Source of the DNA: G963663495 sp963663495
GTDB lineage: Bacteria > Bacteroidota > Rhodothermia > Rhodothermales > Bin80
Direction of reading: 5' to 3'
NCBI GenBank assembly: GCA_963663495.1
Contig: OY760427.1
Span: forward strand, 4,030,001-4,094,000
Length of the DNA stretch: 64,000 nt
The notes beneath the pieces were generated by a model. It made no database searches and was not told the DNA's origin. It saw only the letters and a list, made by a program, of their open reading frames with translations. The translations under genes and the position numbers were made by a program. This document shows positions 25,356 to 35,274 of the stretch, in pieces (the stretch's first letter is position 1; every line of letters begins with the position of its first letter).

Positions 25356-28098
25356 CTGCCTACCGCCCACATTAGCTAGCTTGACAAGAGGGGGTGTCAA
25401 CTGGGTCGGTTAGCACGTTGTTATGTGGTTTCGTGGGGCAACAGCACCAGATCCGGGTAACAGGGTAAGGTACAGATCGGTGGCTGAGCGCAATTCCTTG
25501 TGCGGATCGGCACATAGAGCGGTGTCAATGTGCCGCGTTCCTCGGGCGGACATAACAATGCGGTTACCGCGATTCGCTGATCGCCGCAAAATCAATGACA
25601 TGGCCCCTCATGCTGATAGCACGAGCCTTAGGCAGAGAAAATCAGGAGGTAAGCACAGACCTATCCTATGGAGGAGGACGCACCACCAGTTGACCTGTTG
25701 CGGCCAAATCCTCATGATGACTTGCCCGGATTTGCAGACTGCTGTATCCGCGCCACAGCACAGTGTGACCTGGTTGACGATTCTTCCGCGGCGCATAACC
25801 GCCCATTATAGCCACCAACAGCACCGCCGCTAACAAGTTGGTGGGATCCGAAAGACCATAACGCTTCGAGTATGTACGGAGCACAGACAGCTCCACATCG
25901 GTGAACATCACCCCGGCCTCCATCTCCGGGGAGGTACGACCCAGAAGCGTCATCAGTAGTACGCGCCACGCTGTCACCATGTGGATGGTGATAGCGTTGT
26001 GCAATAACGATGCCTTTTGCATGCGCAACTTCTCCACCTTACAACCACTCTTGAGCACGCGAAACGTGTCCTCTACACGCCAGCGCAGCCCGTAGTAGTT
26101 AATGATCGCTTCCGCTTCCTCCAGCGATGTCACCGGGCACGAGGTCAAGAGGTACCACTCAATCCGCTTCGCATTCTTGGGAGGAACCGACTCACGAATA
26201 TGTACCCCCCATAGTTGCACCGGCTCCCGCTGCGGGTCCTTATCGGTAGGAGGTACAGGTGTTTCGGACGAATCAGGGGCTTCGGTATCCTGCACCACCT
26301 CCTGCTTCTTTTTCTTCTTGGTAGGGGGGAGGATTACCTTCCTATAGCGCACCTCCATAAGCGCATTACGGGCCGGCCGACCCTCATTCGTCACACGCCC
26401 CGACTTCGCACGACGGCTCACGCGTGTCACCGACAGGTGCATCATGCCTGCCGACCGACCCTTCCGCATCGCCTTGAATAACCGTGCCTTCTCCTTGCCC
26501 ATATTCCGGTCGTGTTTGGCTCGTACTATTACATCCGTACGCCGCAGCCCATCCCGCTCCGCAAAAAGCGCAAAGATGTCCGCCTCCCGATCCATAACAC
26601 AGATCACCTGCGTCTTGCGCGGCAGCGTCTCCGCCGCCTCCTCAATATCATGAAGACCCTCTATCCATTGCTGCGTCCCGGCAGCATGCTCCCCCTTAGG
26701 CTTCTCATACGCACATCGTAGCACTCCCAGGGGCACTCCGTCACCTCCCAATGCAATGGTCGCATGCAAATGCACCCCCTTGGACTCCGCTGTCGTCTGA
26801 TTACGTCCTATAACCTCTAACCCCTCGCATTCCGGGCGCGTACTGAAGCTGATGTCCGTACCATCCTGCACGCATAACACCGTGTCCTGCGTACGCATCC
26901 GCTCAATCGTACGCTGTCGATGAGGCGCCAATATCCTCTCAGGATTGTTCCCATACCGATCCGCCTTCTCAAGAAAACGATAATACCCCGATACCGCCGC
27001 CGGATCACGCTTCGGTGCTGCACTCGGTGGACGACCCATATACGCTCCCAACATTGCTGCACTCTTTACCAAACGAGCACTGCGCCTCTTATCCCCCAAT
27101 GGCGCACCACCAAACTCCTGCTCCGCCCACCCGTCACCATCAAGCCCCTCACCCACTTCCAACCGCGGATGCAGCTCCACCTCCGGTACACCCAGCTTCT
27201 TGCGCCAGTCCCCATCAACCTCCCTAACGAATATCTTCTTCTGCGTTTGCTTGCATTCATGCGTGAGGGCATGCCGCCCCCTGCCCATGGTCATCCCCAA
27301 ACGAAGGAAGCCTGCCGCCTTGAAACACGTACCCTCCTGATCCGGGCCCACAAATGTTTCCACCAGAAAGGGCGTATAGCCATATCGCGCACGGAAGTCG
27401 TCCGGCAATCGCCGCAGTACCCGTCCCAACAGATGACTGGCCAGATTCTTGCATTGCACCGTGGGACGAATCAGGAAGCGACTCAGCCCCACCACACGAT
27501 ACAACTCCCGATCCCGCTGCTCATCACTCCACGCCATCCATGTATCCCGAGGTTTCAGATACAACGCCGCTGCCGAAAACCCGATGGCGCCCAGTATCCC
27601 GTGCGCACTCTGAAACACGTATCGCACCTGGGCCCCCACAAGGGTCTTCAAACCGCGGGGATGCTCCTTGGTCATCAGCGTATTCCAGATTGTGGTAGCA
27701 TCGCGGTCGGAGACCAGCACGACCTCAAGATCTTCAACCTCACCCACCGTATCCGGTACATCCACCGGCGCCTCCACCGGAGCTTCCAACAAACGCGGCC
27801 CGGCAATCCGACCAGTCCGCTGCGAAACAGGCAGTACAATCTTGTTCTCTGCCTCCAGCGTACGTAGCGCTTTCAAGCATCCGGCCCACTGCGGCCGCCC
27901 GCGAGCATCCGTAAAGCGGTATTGCTCGCAAACAATGCGACTGACTGCGGTGCGACTCTTGTCACCGTGTACCTCCAGAATACGCTGCAAGGTCGGTTCT
28001 GCGCCGCGAAGCGTGGTAAGTATCTGATGCTGCACCCACATGCCGGTAAACTAACAGACAAATACGCAATAGTCAAGAGGCAATATTATTGGGTAGGC
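25356..28098 (-). mobile_element. DruA-domain/Tn5-type (IS4-like) element, copy 1
   Basis: Ends CTGCCTACC / GGTAGGC. Copy 2 follows at once (28099), same orientation, with a period of 2743 bp. The pair is flanked by the 8-bp direct repeat GGGTAGCG (25348-25355 and 30854-30861), and removing it plus one repeat rejoins IS66 tnpA in frame (APRVAAQVEIAYPGG). A third trace is the 72-bp end fragment at 55662-55733. Confidence 0.75.
25666..28041 (-). CDS. Transposase with N-terminal DruA (DUF4338) domain and C-terminal Tn5/IS4-type DDE domain, copy 1
   Basis: 791 residues. Residues about 110-270 resemble DUF4338/DruA (GAIGFSAAALYLKPRDTWMAW, NLASHLLGRVLRRLPDDF, YGYTPFLVETFVGP, GTCFKAAGFLRLGMTMGRGR). 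Residues about 305-340 are the Tn5-type DNA-binding domain (WAEQEFGGAPLGDKRRSARL). The DDE domain follows: D in CVQDGTDISF, D in VMDREADIFALF, E in LRWRVEDTFRVLK. A Lys-rich linker (PPTKKKKKQEVV) lies before the last part. DruA is known as a component of Druantia defence; here it is fused to a transposase, so it is likely a DNA-handling domain. Frame intact. Confidence 0.8.
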   Translation of the reverse strand: MWVQHQILTTLRGAEPTLQRILEVHGDKSRTAVSRIVCEQYRFTDARGRPQWAGCLKALRTLEAENKIVLPVSQRTGRIAGPRLLEAPVEAPVDVPDTVGEVEDLEVVLVSDRDATTIWNTLMTKEHPRGLKTLVGAQVRYVFQSAHGILGAIGFSAAALYLKPRDTWMAWSDEQRDRELYRVVGLSRFLIRPTVQCKNLASHLLGRVLRRLPDDFRARYGYTPFLVETFVGPDQEGTCFKAAGFLRLGMTMGRGRHALTHECKQTQKKIFVREVDGDWRKKLGVPEVELHPRLEVGEGLDGDGWAEQEFGGAPLGDKRRSARLVKSAAMLGAYMGRPPSAAPKRDPAAVSGYYRFLEKADRYGNNPERILAPHRQRTIERMRTQDTVLCVQDGTDISFSTRPECEGLEVIGRNQTTAESKGVHLHATIALGGDGVPLGVLRCAYEKPKGEHAAGTQQWIEGLHDIEEAAETLPRKTQVICVMDREADIFALFAERDGLRRTDVIVRAKHDRNMGKEKARLFKAMRKGRSAGMMHLSVTRVSRRAKSGRVTNEGRPARNALMEVRYRKVILPPTKKKKKQEVVQDTEAPDSSETPVPPTDKDPQREPVQLWGVHIRESVPPKNAKRIEWYLLTSCPVTSLEEAEAIINYYGLRWRVEDTFRVLKSGCKVEKLRMQKASLLHNAITIHMVTAWRVLLMTLLGRTSPEMEAGVMFTDVELSVLRTYSKRYGLSDPTNLLAAVLLVAIMGGYAPRKNRQPGHTVLWRGYSSLQIRASHHEDLAATGQLVVRPPP

Positions 28099-30853
28099 CT
28101 GCCTACCGCCCACATTAGCTAGCTTGACAAGAGGGGGTGTCAACTGGGTCGGTTAGCACGTTGTTATGTGGTTTCGTGGGGCAACAGCACCAGATCCGGG
28201 TAACAGGGTAAGGTACAGATCGGTGGCTGAGCGCAATTCCTTGTGCGGATCGGCACATAGAGCGGTGTCAATGTGCCGCGTTCCTCGGGCGGACATAACA
28301 ATGCGGTTACCGCGATTCGCTGATCGCCGCAAAATCAATGACATGGCCCCTCATGCTGATAGCACGAGCCTTAGGCAGAGAAAATCAGGAGGTAAGCACA
28401 GACCTATCCTATGGAGGAGGACGCACCACCAGTTGACCTGTTGCGGCCAAATCCTCATGATGACTTGCCCGGATTTGCAGACTGCTGTATCCGCGCCACA
28501 GCACAGTGTGACCTGGTTGACGATTCTTCCGCGGCGCATAACCGCCCATTATAGCCACCAACAGCACCGCCGCTAACAAGTTGGTGGGATCCGAAAGACC
28601 ATAACGCTTCGAGTATGTACGGAGCACAGACAGCTCCACATCGGTGAACATCACCCCGGCCTCCATCTCCGGGGAGGTACGACCCAGAAGCGTCATCAGT
28701 AGTACGCGCCACGCTGTCACCATGTGGATGGTGATAGCGTTGTGCAATAACGATGCCTTTTGCATGCGCAACTTCTCCACCTTACAACCACTCTTGAGCA
28801 CGCGAAACGTGTCCTCTACACGCCAGCGCAGCCCGTAGTACTCAATGATCGCTTCCGCTTCCTCCAGCGATGTCACCGGGCACGAGGTCAAGAGGTACCA
28901 CTCAATCCGCTTCGCATTCTTGGGAGGAACCGACTCACGAATATGTACCCCCCATAGTTGCACCGGCTCCCGCTGCGGGTCCTTATCGGTAGGAGGTACA
29001 GGTGTTTCGGACGAATCAGGGGCTTCGGTATCCTGCACCACCTCCTGCTTCTTTTTCTTCTTGGTAGGGGGGAGGATTACCTTCCTATAGCGCACCTCCA
29101 TAAGCGCATTACGGGCCGGCCGACCCTCATTCGTCACACGCCCCGACTTCGCACGACGGCTCACGCGTGTCACCGACAGGTGCATCATGCCTGCCGACGG
29201 ACCCTTCCGCATCGCCTTGAATAACCGTGCCTTCTCCTTGCCCAGATTCCGGTCGTGTTTGGCTCGTACTATTACATCCGTACGCCGCAGCCCATCCCGC
29301 TCCGCAAAAAGCGCAAAGATGTCCGCCTCCCGATCCATAACACAGATCACCTGCGTCTTGCGCGGCAGCGTCTCCGCCGCCTCCTCAATATCATGAAGAC
29401 CCTCTATCCATTGCTGCGTCCCGGCAGCATGCTCCCCCTTAGGCTTCTCATACGCACATCGTAGCACTCCCAGGGGCACTCCGTCACCTCCCAATGCAAT
29501 GGTCGCATGCAAATGCACCCCCTTGGACTCCGCTGTCGTCTGATTACGTCCTATAACCTCTAACCCCTCGCATTCCGGGCGCGTACTGAAGCTGATGTCC
29601 GTACCATCCTGCACGCATAACACCGTGTCCTGCGTACGCATCCGCTCAATCGTACGCTGTCGATGAGGCGCCAATATCCTCTCAGGATTGTTCCCATACC
29701 GATCCGCCTTCTCAAGAAAACGATAATACCCCGATACCGCCGCCGGATCACGCTTCGGTGCTGCACTCGGTGGACGACCCATATACGCTCCCAACATTGC
29801 TGCACTCTTTACCAAACGAGCACTGCGCCTCTTATCCCCCAATGGCGCACCACCAAACTCCTGCTCCGCCCACCCGTCACCATCAAGCCCCTCACCCACT
29901 TCCAACCGCGGATGCAGCTCCACCTCCGGTACACCCAGCTTCTTGCGCCAGTCTCCATCAACCTCCCTAACGAATATCTTCTTCTGCGTTTGCTTGCATT
30001 CATGCGTGAGGGCATGCCGCCCCCTGCCCATGGTCATCCCCAAACGAAGGAAGCCTGCCGCCTTGAAACACGTACCCTCCTGATCCGGGCCCACAAATGT
30101 TTCCACCAGAAAGGGCGTATAGCCATATCGCGCACGGAAGTCGTCCGGCAATCGCCGCAGTACCCGTCCCAACAGATGACTGGCCAGATTCTTGCATTGC
30201 ACCGTGGGACGAATCAGGAAGCGACTCAGCCCCACCACACGATACAACTCCCGATCCCGCTGCTCATCACTCCACGCCATCCATGTATCCCGAGGTTTCA
30301 GATACAACGCCGCTGCCGAAAACCCGATGGCGCCCAGTATCCCGTGCGCACTCTGAAACACGTATCGCACCTGGGCCCCCACAAGGGTCTTCAAACCGCG
30401 GGGATGCTCCTTGGTCATCAGCGTATTCCAGATTGTGGTAGCATCGCGGTCGGAGACCAGCACGACCTCAAGATCTTCAACCTCACCCACCGTATCCGGT
30501 ACATCCACCGGCGCCTCCACCGGAGCTTCCAACAAACGCGGCCCGGCAATCCGACCAGTCCGCTGCGAAACAGGCAGTACAATCTTGTTCTCTGCCTCCA
30601 GCGTACGTAGCGCTTTCAAGCATCCGGCCCACTGCGGCCGCCCGCGAGCATCCGTAAAGCGGTATTGCTCGCAAACAATGCGACTGACTGCGGTGCGACT
30701 CTTGTCACCGTGTACCTCCAGAATACGCTGCAAGGTCGGTTCTGCGCCGCGAAGCGTGGTAAGTATCTGATGCTGCACCCACATGCCGGTAAACTAACAG
30801 ACAAATACGCAATAGTCAAGAGGCAATATTATTGGGTAGGCAGGGGTAGGCAG
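28099..30853 (-). mobile_element. DruA-domain/Tn5-type element, copy 2 (tandem)
   Basis: Repeats copy 1 with only scattered substitutions. Its outer end shows a short local duplication (GGTAGGCAG twice, 30836-30853) before the GGGTAGCG flank. The near identity of the two copies points to a recent tandem duplication or tandem insertion. Confidence 0.75.
28409..30784 (-). CDS. DruA/Tn5-type transposase, copy 2
   Basis: 791 residues, same domains and catalytic residues as copy 1. Differences seen are few: RNLGKEK for RNMGKEK, KGPSAGMM for KGRSAGMM, AIIEYYG for AIINYYG. Both genes are intact, so this family may be among the active elements of the genome. Confidence 0.8.
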   Translation of the reverse strand: MWVQHQILTTLRGAEPTLQRILEVHGDKSRTAVSRIVCEQYRFTDARGRPQWAGCLKALRTLEAENKIVLPVSQRTGRIAGPRLLEAPVEAPVDVPDTVGEVEDLEVVLVSDRDATTIWNTLMTKEHPRGLKTLVGAQVRYVFQSAHGILGAIGFSAAALYLKPRDTWMAWSDEQRDRELYRVVGLSRFLIRPTVQCKNLASHLLGRVLRRLPDDFRARYGYTPFLVETFVGPDQEGTCFKAAGFLRLGMTMGRGRHALTHECKQTQKKIFVREVDGDWRKKLGVPEVELHPRLEVGEGLDGDGWAEQEFGGAPLGDKRRSARLVKSAAMLGAYMGRPPSAAPKRDPAAVSGYYRFLEKADRYGNNPERILAPHRQRTIERMRTQDTVLCVQDGTDISFSTRPECEGLEVIGRNQTTAESKGVHLHATIALGGDGVPLGVLRCAYEKPKGEHAAGTQQWIEGLHDIEEAAETLPRKTQVICVMDREADIFALFAERDGLRRTDVIVRAKHDRNLGKEKARLFKAMRKGPSAGMMHLSVTRVSRRAKSGRVTNEGRPARNALMEVRYRKVILPPTKKKKKQEVVQDTEAPDSSETPVPPTDKDPQREPVQLWGVHIRESVPPKNAKRIEWYLLTSCPVTSLEEAEAIIEYYGLRWRVEDTFRVLKSGCKVEKLRMQKASLLHNAITIHMVTAWRVLLMTLLGRTSPEMEAGVMFTDVELSVLRTYSKRYGLSDPTNLLAAVLLVAIMGGYAPRKNRQPGHTVLWRGYSSLQIRASHHEDLAATGQLVVRPPP

Positions 30854-30861
30854 GGGTAGCG

Positions 30862-31041
30862 GCACAGGTAGAGATCGCATATCCGGGTGGGATACAGGTG
30901 CGGTTCATTGCACCTGTCTCTGCTTCGTACCTGGCCAGGCTGACGCAGCCATTATCGGACTGGCACCTTCGCACCGGTACTTCTTTTACCGACCGCCAGT
31001 GGACATGCGCACGAGCTTTGACGGCTTATGTGCTTTGGTAA
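30862..31041 (+). pseudogene. tnpA: IS66 TnpA, 3' part
   Basis: Continues tnpA after the tandem insertion: AAQVEIAYPGGIQVRFIAPVSASYLARL, the typical C-terminus of IS66 TnpA, then a tail to TAA at 31039. It overlaps the tnpB start region, as in other IS66 elements. Confidence 0.7.
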
Positions 31042-31289
31042 TAAGCGGCATGAAGCGGAATCCGATGTCGGGAGACATCTTTGTATTCATCAACAGGAGG
31101 CGAAACCATTTGAAGGCGCTCACATGGGATCGGAACGGCTTTGCGATCTTCTACAAGCGCTTGGAGACGGGTACGTTTGCGTTGCCAGAGGAGGATGTGC
31201 CGACATGGGCACAGATGGTGATGATGCTGGAGGGGGTGTCGTTGAAGACGGTGAAATATCGGCCCCGATATGCGGTAAAAAGCCGATAA
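30960..31289 (+). CDS. tnpB: IS66 accessory protein TnpB (Orf2)
   Basis: About 110 residues with the classic pattern YFFYRPPVDMRTSFDGLCALV, GDIFVFINRRRNHLKALTWDRNGFAIFYKRLE and a proline-rich end. Family proteins are needed for IS66 transposition; the mechanism is unknown. Homology reaches back to a CTG at 30960; the first standard start is GTG at 30999. Unrelated to the RNA-guided TnpB nucleases elsewhere in the window despite the shared name. Confidence 0.8.
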   Translation: MAPSHRYFFYRPPVDMRTSFDGLCALVISGMKRNPMSGDIFVFINRRRNHLKALTWDRNGFAIFYKRLETGTFALPEEDVPTWAQMVMMLEGVSLKTVKYRPRYAVKSR

Positions 31290-31415
31290 TCGGGCCAAAT
31301 ATAATGTGTGATTCGGGAACAAGCAATATGCTGGTGTTGCTAGCTCACCATGCAGCCCGAAGCACATTCTATCCTCTCCCCCGCGCAGGTTGTGTTGCTT
31401 GCATAGTACCCCGAA

Positions 31416-32177
31416 TTGGCCAGTACCTTTGATCGGCTGCATAGTCAGTACAGCCGGGATAATGCAGAATTGGAGAGAAAGAATAGCCAGCTGCATGATC
31501 GATGCAGCCGGCTTGAGGCAGAGTTGGGGAATATGAATAACCGGCTGATGCTAGCGCTACGCGCGCTATACAGTCCTAAGAGTGAAAAGTGTGTGCTGAA
31601 TGACCAACAGCAGGGCACGTTGTTCGATGAGCCGGAGCAGGAGGTCCCTCTACCGGAGCCGGAGACGAATGGACAGAAGAAGAAGGGCAAGCCCAAGCGT
31701 AAAGCGCTGGACGACCTGCTGAAGAAACTGCCCCGCGAAACGATTACTATTGAGCCTGACGGGGATACCAGTGGTATGACGTGCATCGGGGCGGAGAAGA
31801 CGCTGGTTCTGGAGCGTGTACCCGCCCATATGAAGGTTATTGAGTATGTGCGTCCGAAGTATGTGGACCCTGGGGATGAGGATAAGGGGGTGATCATTAG
31901 GTGAGTTGCCACCACGGATGGTGAACAAGGGCATGGCGGGTCCGGGGTTGTTGGCAGATGTGGTGGTGGGCAAATATGCGGACCACCTGCCTTTGTACCG
32001 TCAGCAGCAGCGGTTTCGTCGGGAAGGTGTGGAGATTGCGAAGTCCACGCTGGGAGGCTGGATATCGCAGTCTGCGTCGCACCTGACCCCGTTGTATGAT
32101 GCTCTGAAGCAGGAGTTGCTATCCACCGGGTATCTGCAGGCGGATGAGACGAGGATGGAGGTGCAGGATGGAGATAA
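31416..32177 (+). pseudogene. tnpC: IS66 transposase TnpC, N-terminal part (frameshifted and interrupted)
   Basis: Coiled coil (AELERKNSQLHDRCSRLEAEL), YSPKSEK, acidic linker, zinc-finger region, then a one-base shift near 31900 (VIIR stop) after which the second frame continues MVNKGMAGPGLLADVVVGKYADHLPLYRQ up to QADETRMEVQDGD with the first catalytic Asp. IS1634 sits directly behind. Start TTG at 31416. It would be dead by the shift even without the insertion. Confidence 0.8.
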
Positions 32178-34546
32178 CCTAACTTCGCCATCCGGTCAGG
32201 GGAAAACGCTGAGTTCCGCCTCCAATTCTCTCGGTTTTCCCTCCTAATAGGGCTATTTCGGCTAAATTCGGCGTTTTTCGACCTTTTTTAGCCGACTTTT
32301 TCGGAAAAGGTAATGTAGTGCTATCGCGGTGTGGACGGGAACCTCCCCCCAACCACCCCGGTACCTTACCTCGTACCAATTCCACACTCCGATCATGTTT
32401 ATCCGAAACCGACCCTACAAACGTAAAGACGGTAAGAAATGCAACAGCTTTGCCCTCATCGAATCCTATCGCAAAGACGGTACCTCCAAACACCGCACCC
32501 TCCTTAATCTCGGCCCGAACTTCAACATCCCCCGCAGTCTGTGGGGGGAACTGACCCATTGCGTTACTGCCCGACTCAAAGGGAAAGCCAGCCTCCCTTT
32601 CCAGAATGATGAAGCCTTTCTCAATGCGGTCGACGACATCGTTGCACATCTCGAAAGCAAGGGCTACGACATCCATCGCACATCCCATCAGCAACACCTC
32701 ATTGATCCAGAGAAAACAACCCATCCCGATTCCCGGACCGTCGGCGGAGAACGACTGATCCTTCAGACATTGGAACAGCTCGGACTGGCTGTACTGCTAC
32801 GTTCGCTCAACTTCTGCGAGAAACACGTCAAGCTCTGCTGTGCGCTGATCGTCGGACGTATGCTCCACCCGGGCAGTGAACGAGAAACGCATAAATGGCT
32901 GTGTAAAACCTCCAGTGTTCTGCAGCTTCTGGATTTGGAACCCCCGAGTCTCAACACCCTCTATCGTTGCACCGATCTGATCCATAAGCATATGGATGAG
33001 ATCCTGGAGAAACTCTTTGGCATTACCAAAGCGGTATTGCAGTTTGAAGAAACGATCGTCTTTTATGATTTAACCAATACCTATTACCACGGCAAGAAGA
33101 AAGGGAAGTTGTTGTCGCATGGGCGCAGCAAGGAAAAGCGCAGTGATTGTCCGTTGGTTACGCTGGCGCTCACCCTGGATGGTTCGGGGTTCCCCCGCAA
33201 TGTGCAGATCCTGCCGGGCAATGCAGGGGAACCGGCAACGCTCAAAGAGGCGATTGAGAAACTAAACGGCGCTACGCCCACAGTGATTATGGACTCCGGC
33301 ATTGCGACGGAGAAGAATCTGCAGTACCTGAAAGAACAGGGACTGAACTGGATCACCGTGGAGCGTTCCAAAGCCCCTCCAGTCCCCGAAAACAAGCCGG
33401 ATCAACAGTTTACGACCGCCGGGGGAGTCAAGATCAAAGCCTGGAAGGTCACCAAAAAGGAAAAAGATGGCGAAGATGGCGAAGATGGCGAAGATGGCGA
33501 AGACGAAAAAGACGTTGAAGATAATGCGGAACTACGCGTGTTTGTGCACAGTGAGGCCAAGCAGGCGAAGGAGGATCAGATCCTTGAAACCCAATGCAAG
33601 AAGTTTGTGAAGGCGCTCACTACACTACATGAGGGACTCTCGAAACCCGGGTACTTGAAGAACTATGAAAAGGTCACGATAAAGGTTGGTCGTCTGAAGG
33701 AAAAGTACAAGAAGGTCTCACACCTGTATGAGGTAGAGGTCAGCAAAAAGGAGGGCACCAAGCATGCAGAATCCGTTACGGTGACCCGGCGTGCGTCGCA
33801 TGCGCGTCGCACCCAGGCCAGCGGAGGGTATGTGCTTCGGACCAGTCATACCGGATGGTCGGTGGAAACGGTTGCACGAACCTACTGGCGACTTACAGAG
33901 ATTGAGCGCACATTCAGAGTCATGAAATCGGACCTCGGTCTACGGCCCATCTACCACAGCAGAGATGACCGCATTGAAGGACATCTGTTCATCACGGTAC
34001 TGGCTTATCATGCTGCCCATCTGGTTCGCACCAGACTCAAGGAACACGGGATTCATGATAGTTGGGCGACGATCCGAGACAGGTTGAACAGGATTCGTCG
34101 GATTACGACCAAGATGGTTAAGAACCAATATCGGTACCTGATCACGGAGGTGGATCAGGATCTGCCTCCGAGTATGGTACAGTTCTTCGCGGTACTGGGA
34201 TACGTGTATGATCCGGATGCGACCCGCACCGTGACCGAGCATGTGGAGGAAGCGAGTGCACCGGTGAGCCAGAAGCCTCCAGACTCATGACGTATGGTCC
34301 CTTCACAACGGTTGAGATAGCGTACTCCAGATGGAGCCACCAGAGCTACGTCCGATGGAAACGATCCGAGGTAGATCGCAGCGAAACAGGCGGCAAAACA
34401 CCAGGTAATCAGGGATTCAAACCACCCTAAACCAACTTCAACCGATCCGGTAAATCTCACCATCCATTGCTCCTGAAAAAAACGGTCCAAATATGGCCAC
34501 GGGAGAATTCCGTAGGTTAGTAGCACTACGAAATGGCGAAGTTAGG
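32178..34546 (+). mobile_element. IS1634 family element inside IS66 tnpC
   Basis: Inverted ends CCTAACTTCGCCAT (32178) and its complement ending at 34546. Flanks are ATAA on both sides (32174-32177, 34547-34550); removing the element and one ATAA joins the tnpC reading VQDGDKKGSLHKGFYWVY. Relatives: a defective copy at 47034-49012 and a truncated one at 56770-58482. Confidence 0.85.
32395..34290 (+). CDS. IS1634 family transposase, intact
   Basis: 631 residues from ATG 32395 (MFIRNRPYKRKDGKK). DDE-type core: D in IVFYDLTNTYYHG, D in VIMDSGIATEKN, E in YWRLTEIERTFRVMK, followed by SDLGLRPIYH. In the middle lies a low-complexity acidic stretch (DGE repeats, 33466-33501) made of four 9-bp units, missing in the truncated copy at 57-58 kb. 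Start choice rests on the RNRPYKRKDGK N-terminus typical of the family. Confidence 0.88.
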   Translation: MFIRNRPYKRKDGKKCNSFALIESYRKDGTSKHRTLLNLGPNFNIPRSLWGELTHCVTARLKGKASLPFQNDEAFLNAVDDIVAHLESKGYDIHRTSHQQHLIDPEKTTHPDSRTVGGERLILQTLEQLGLAVLLRSLNFCEKHVKLCCALIVGRMLHPGSERETHKWLCKTSSVLQLLDLEPPSLNTLYRCTDLIHKHMDEILEKLFGITKAVLQFEETIVFYDLTNTYYHGKKKGKLLSHGRSKEKRSDCPLVTLALTLDGSGFPRNVQILPGNAGEPATLKEAIEKLNGATPTVIMDSGIATEKNLQYLKEQGLNWITVERSKAPPVPENKPDQQFTTAGGVKIKAWKVTKKEKDGEDGEDGEDGEDEKDVEDNAELRVFVHSEAKQAKEDQILETQCKKFVKALTTLHEGLSKPGYLKNYEKVTIKVGRLKEKYKKVSHLYEVEVSKKEGTKHAESVTVTRRASHARRTQASGGYVLRTSHTGWSVETVARTYWRLTEIERTFRVMKSDLGLRPIYHSRDDRIEGHLFITVLAYHAAHLVRTRLKEHGIHDSWATIRDRLNRIRRITTKMVKNQYRYLITEVDQDLPPSMVQFFAVLGYVYDPDATRTVTEHVEEASAPVSQKPPDS

Positions 34547-34550
34547 ATAA

Positions 34551-35274
34551 GAAGGGATCGCTGCATAAAGGCTTTTATTGGGTGTACCATAGTCCAGAGC
34601 AGAGGCTGTTGGTGATGGAATACCGGAAGACCCGTGCTCGGGCGGGTCCGGTGGAGTTTTTGCACGGGTATGTAGCTTACGACATCTTTGATGCAGACCC
34701 ATCCGTAACGCTCTACGCATGCATGGCGCATGCCCGGCGCAAGTTCTTCGACTGCAAGACGTACGAGCCGGATAAGGCCGCGCATGTGTTGAAGGAGATA
34801 CGCAAGCTCTACCTCATAGAGCGTTGGCTACGCAAAACGGGTGCGAGTGCGGATGTTCGTCAGCAACTGCGACAGGAACGGGCCGGACCTGTACTGGAGG
34901 AGCTGAAACCGTGGCTGGAGGTGAACAATGGTTTACCCAAGAGCCCGTGGGCCAAGGCGACCCAGTACACGCTTGGCCGTTGGCAAAGGCTGACCCGATA
35001 TCTGGATGAGGGCCGTGTGGAGTTGGACAATAATCTGGTTGAGAATGCGATACGTCCACTGGCTATTGGTAGGAAGAACTACATGTTCGCAGGATCCCAT
35101 GATGCATCCCAGCGGGGTGCCGTGGTCTATTCGCTCCTTGGAACCTGCAAATTCCACGACGTCAACCCAATGGAATGGCTCATGGAAGTATTCCAGCGCA
35201 TCCCGACACATCCTGCCGAGGACATAGCAGCGCTATTGCCCCATCATTGGAAACAGGCACGGCAAGCCCACTAG
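34551..35274 (+). pseudogene. tnpC: IS66 transposase TnpC, C-terminal part
   Basis: Follows the IS1634 insertion in frame: FYWVYHSPEQRLLVMEY, RARAGPVEFLHGY, CMAHARRKFFDCKTYEP, and catalytic Glu in LVENAIRPLAIGRKNYMFAGS, then the IS66_C end (NPMEWLMEVFQRIPTHP). In RARAGPVEFLHGYVAYDIFD the segment holding the second catalytic Asp of the complete IS66 (MQTDGYVVYD) appears shortened, a further sign of decay. Confidence 0.8.

Noticed and set aside
26920..27867. 315-codon + strand frame, repeated at 29663-30610
   Set aside because: Antisense shadow of the DruA/Tn5 transposase; its perfect repetition only reflects the tandem copies.
30960..31289. IS66 TnpB as an RNA-guided nuclease
   Set aside because: The name is shared by accident. 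This is the about 110-aa IS66 Orf2 with no RuvC motifs.
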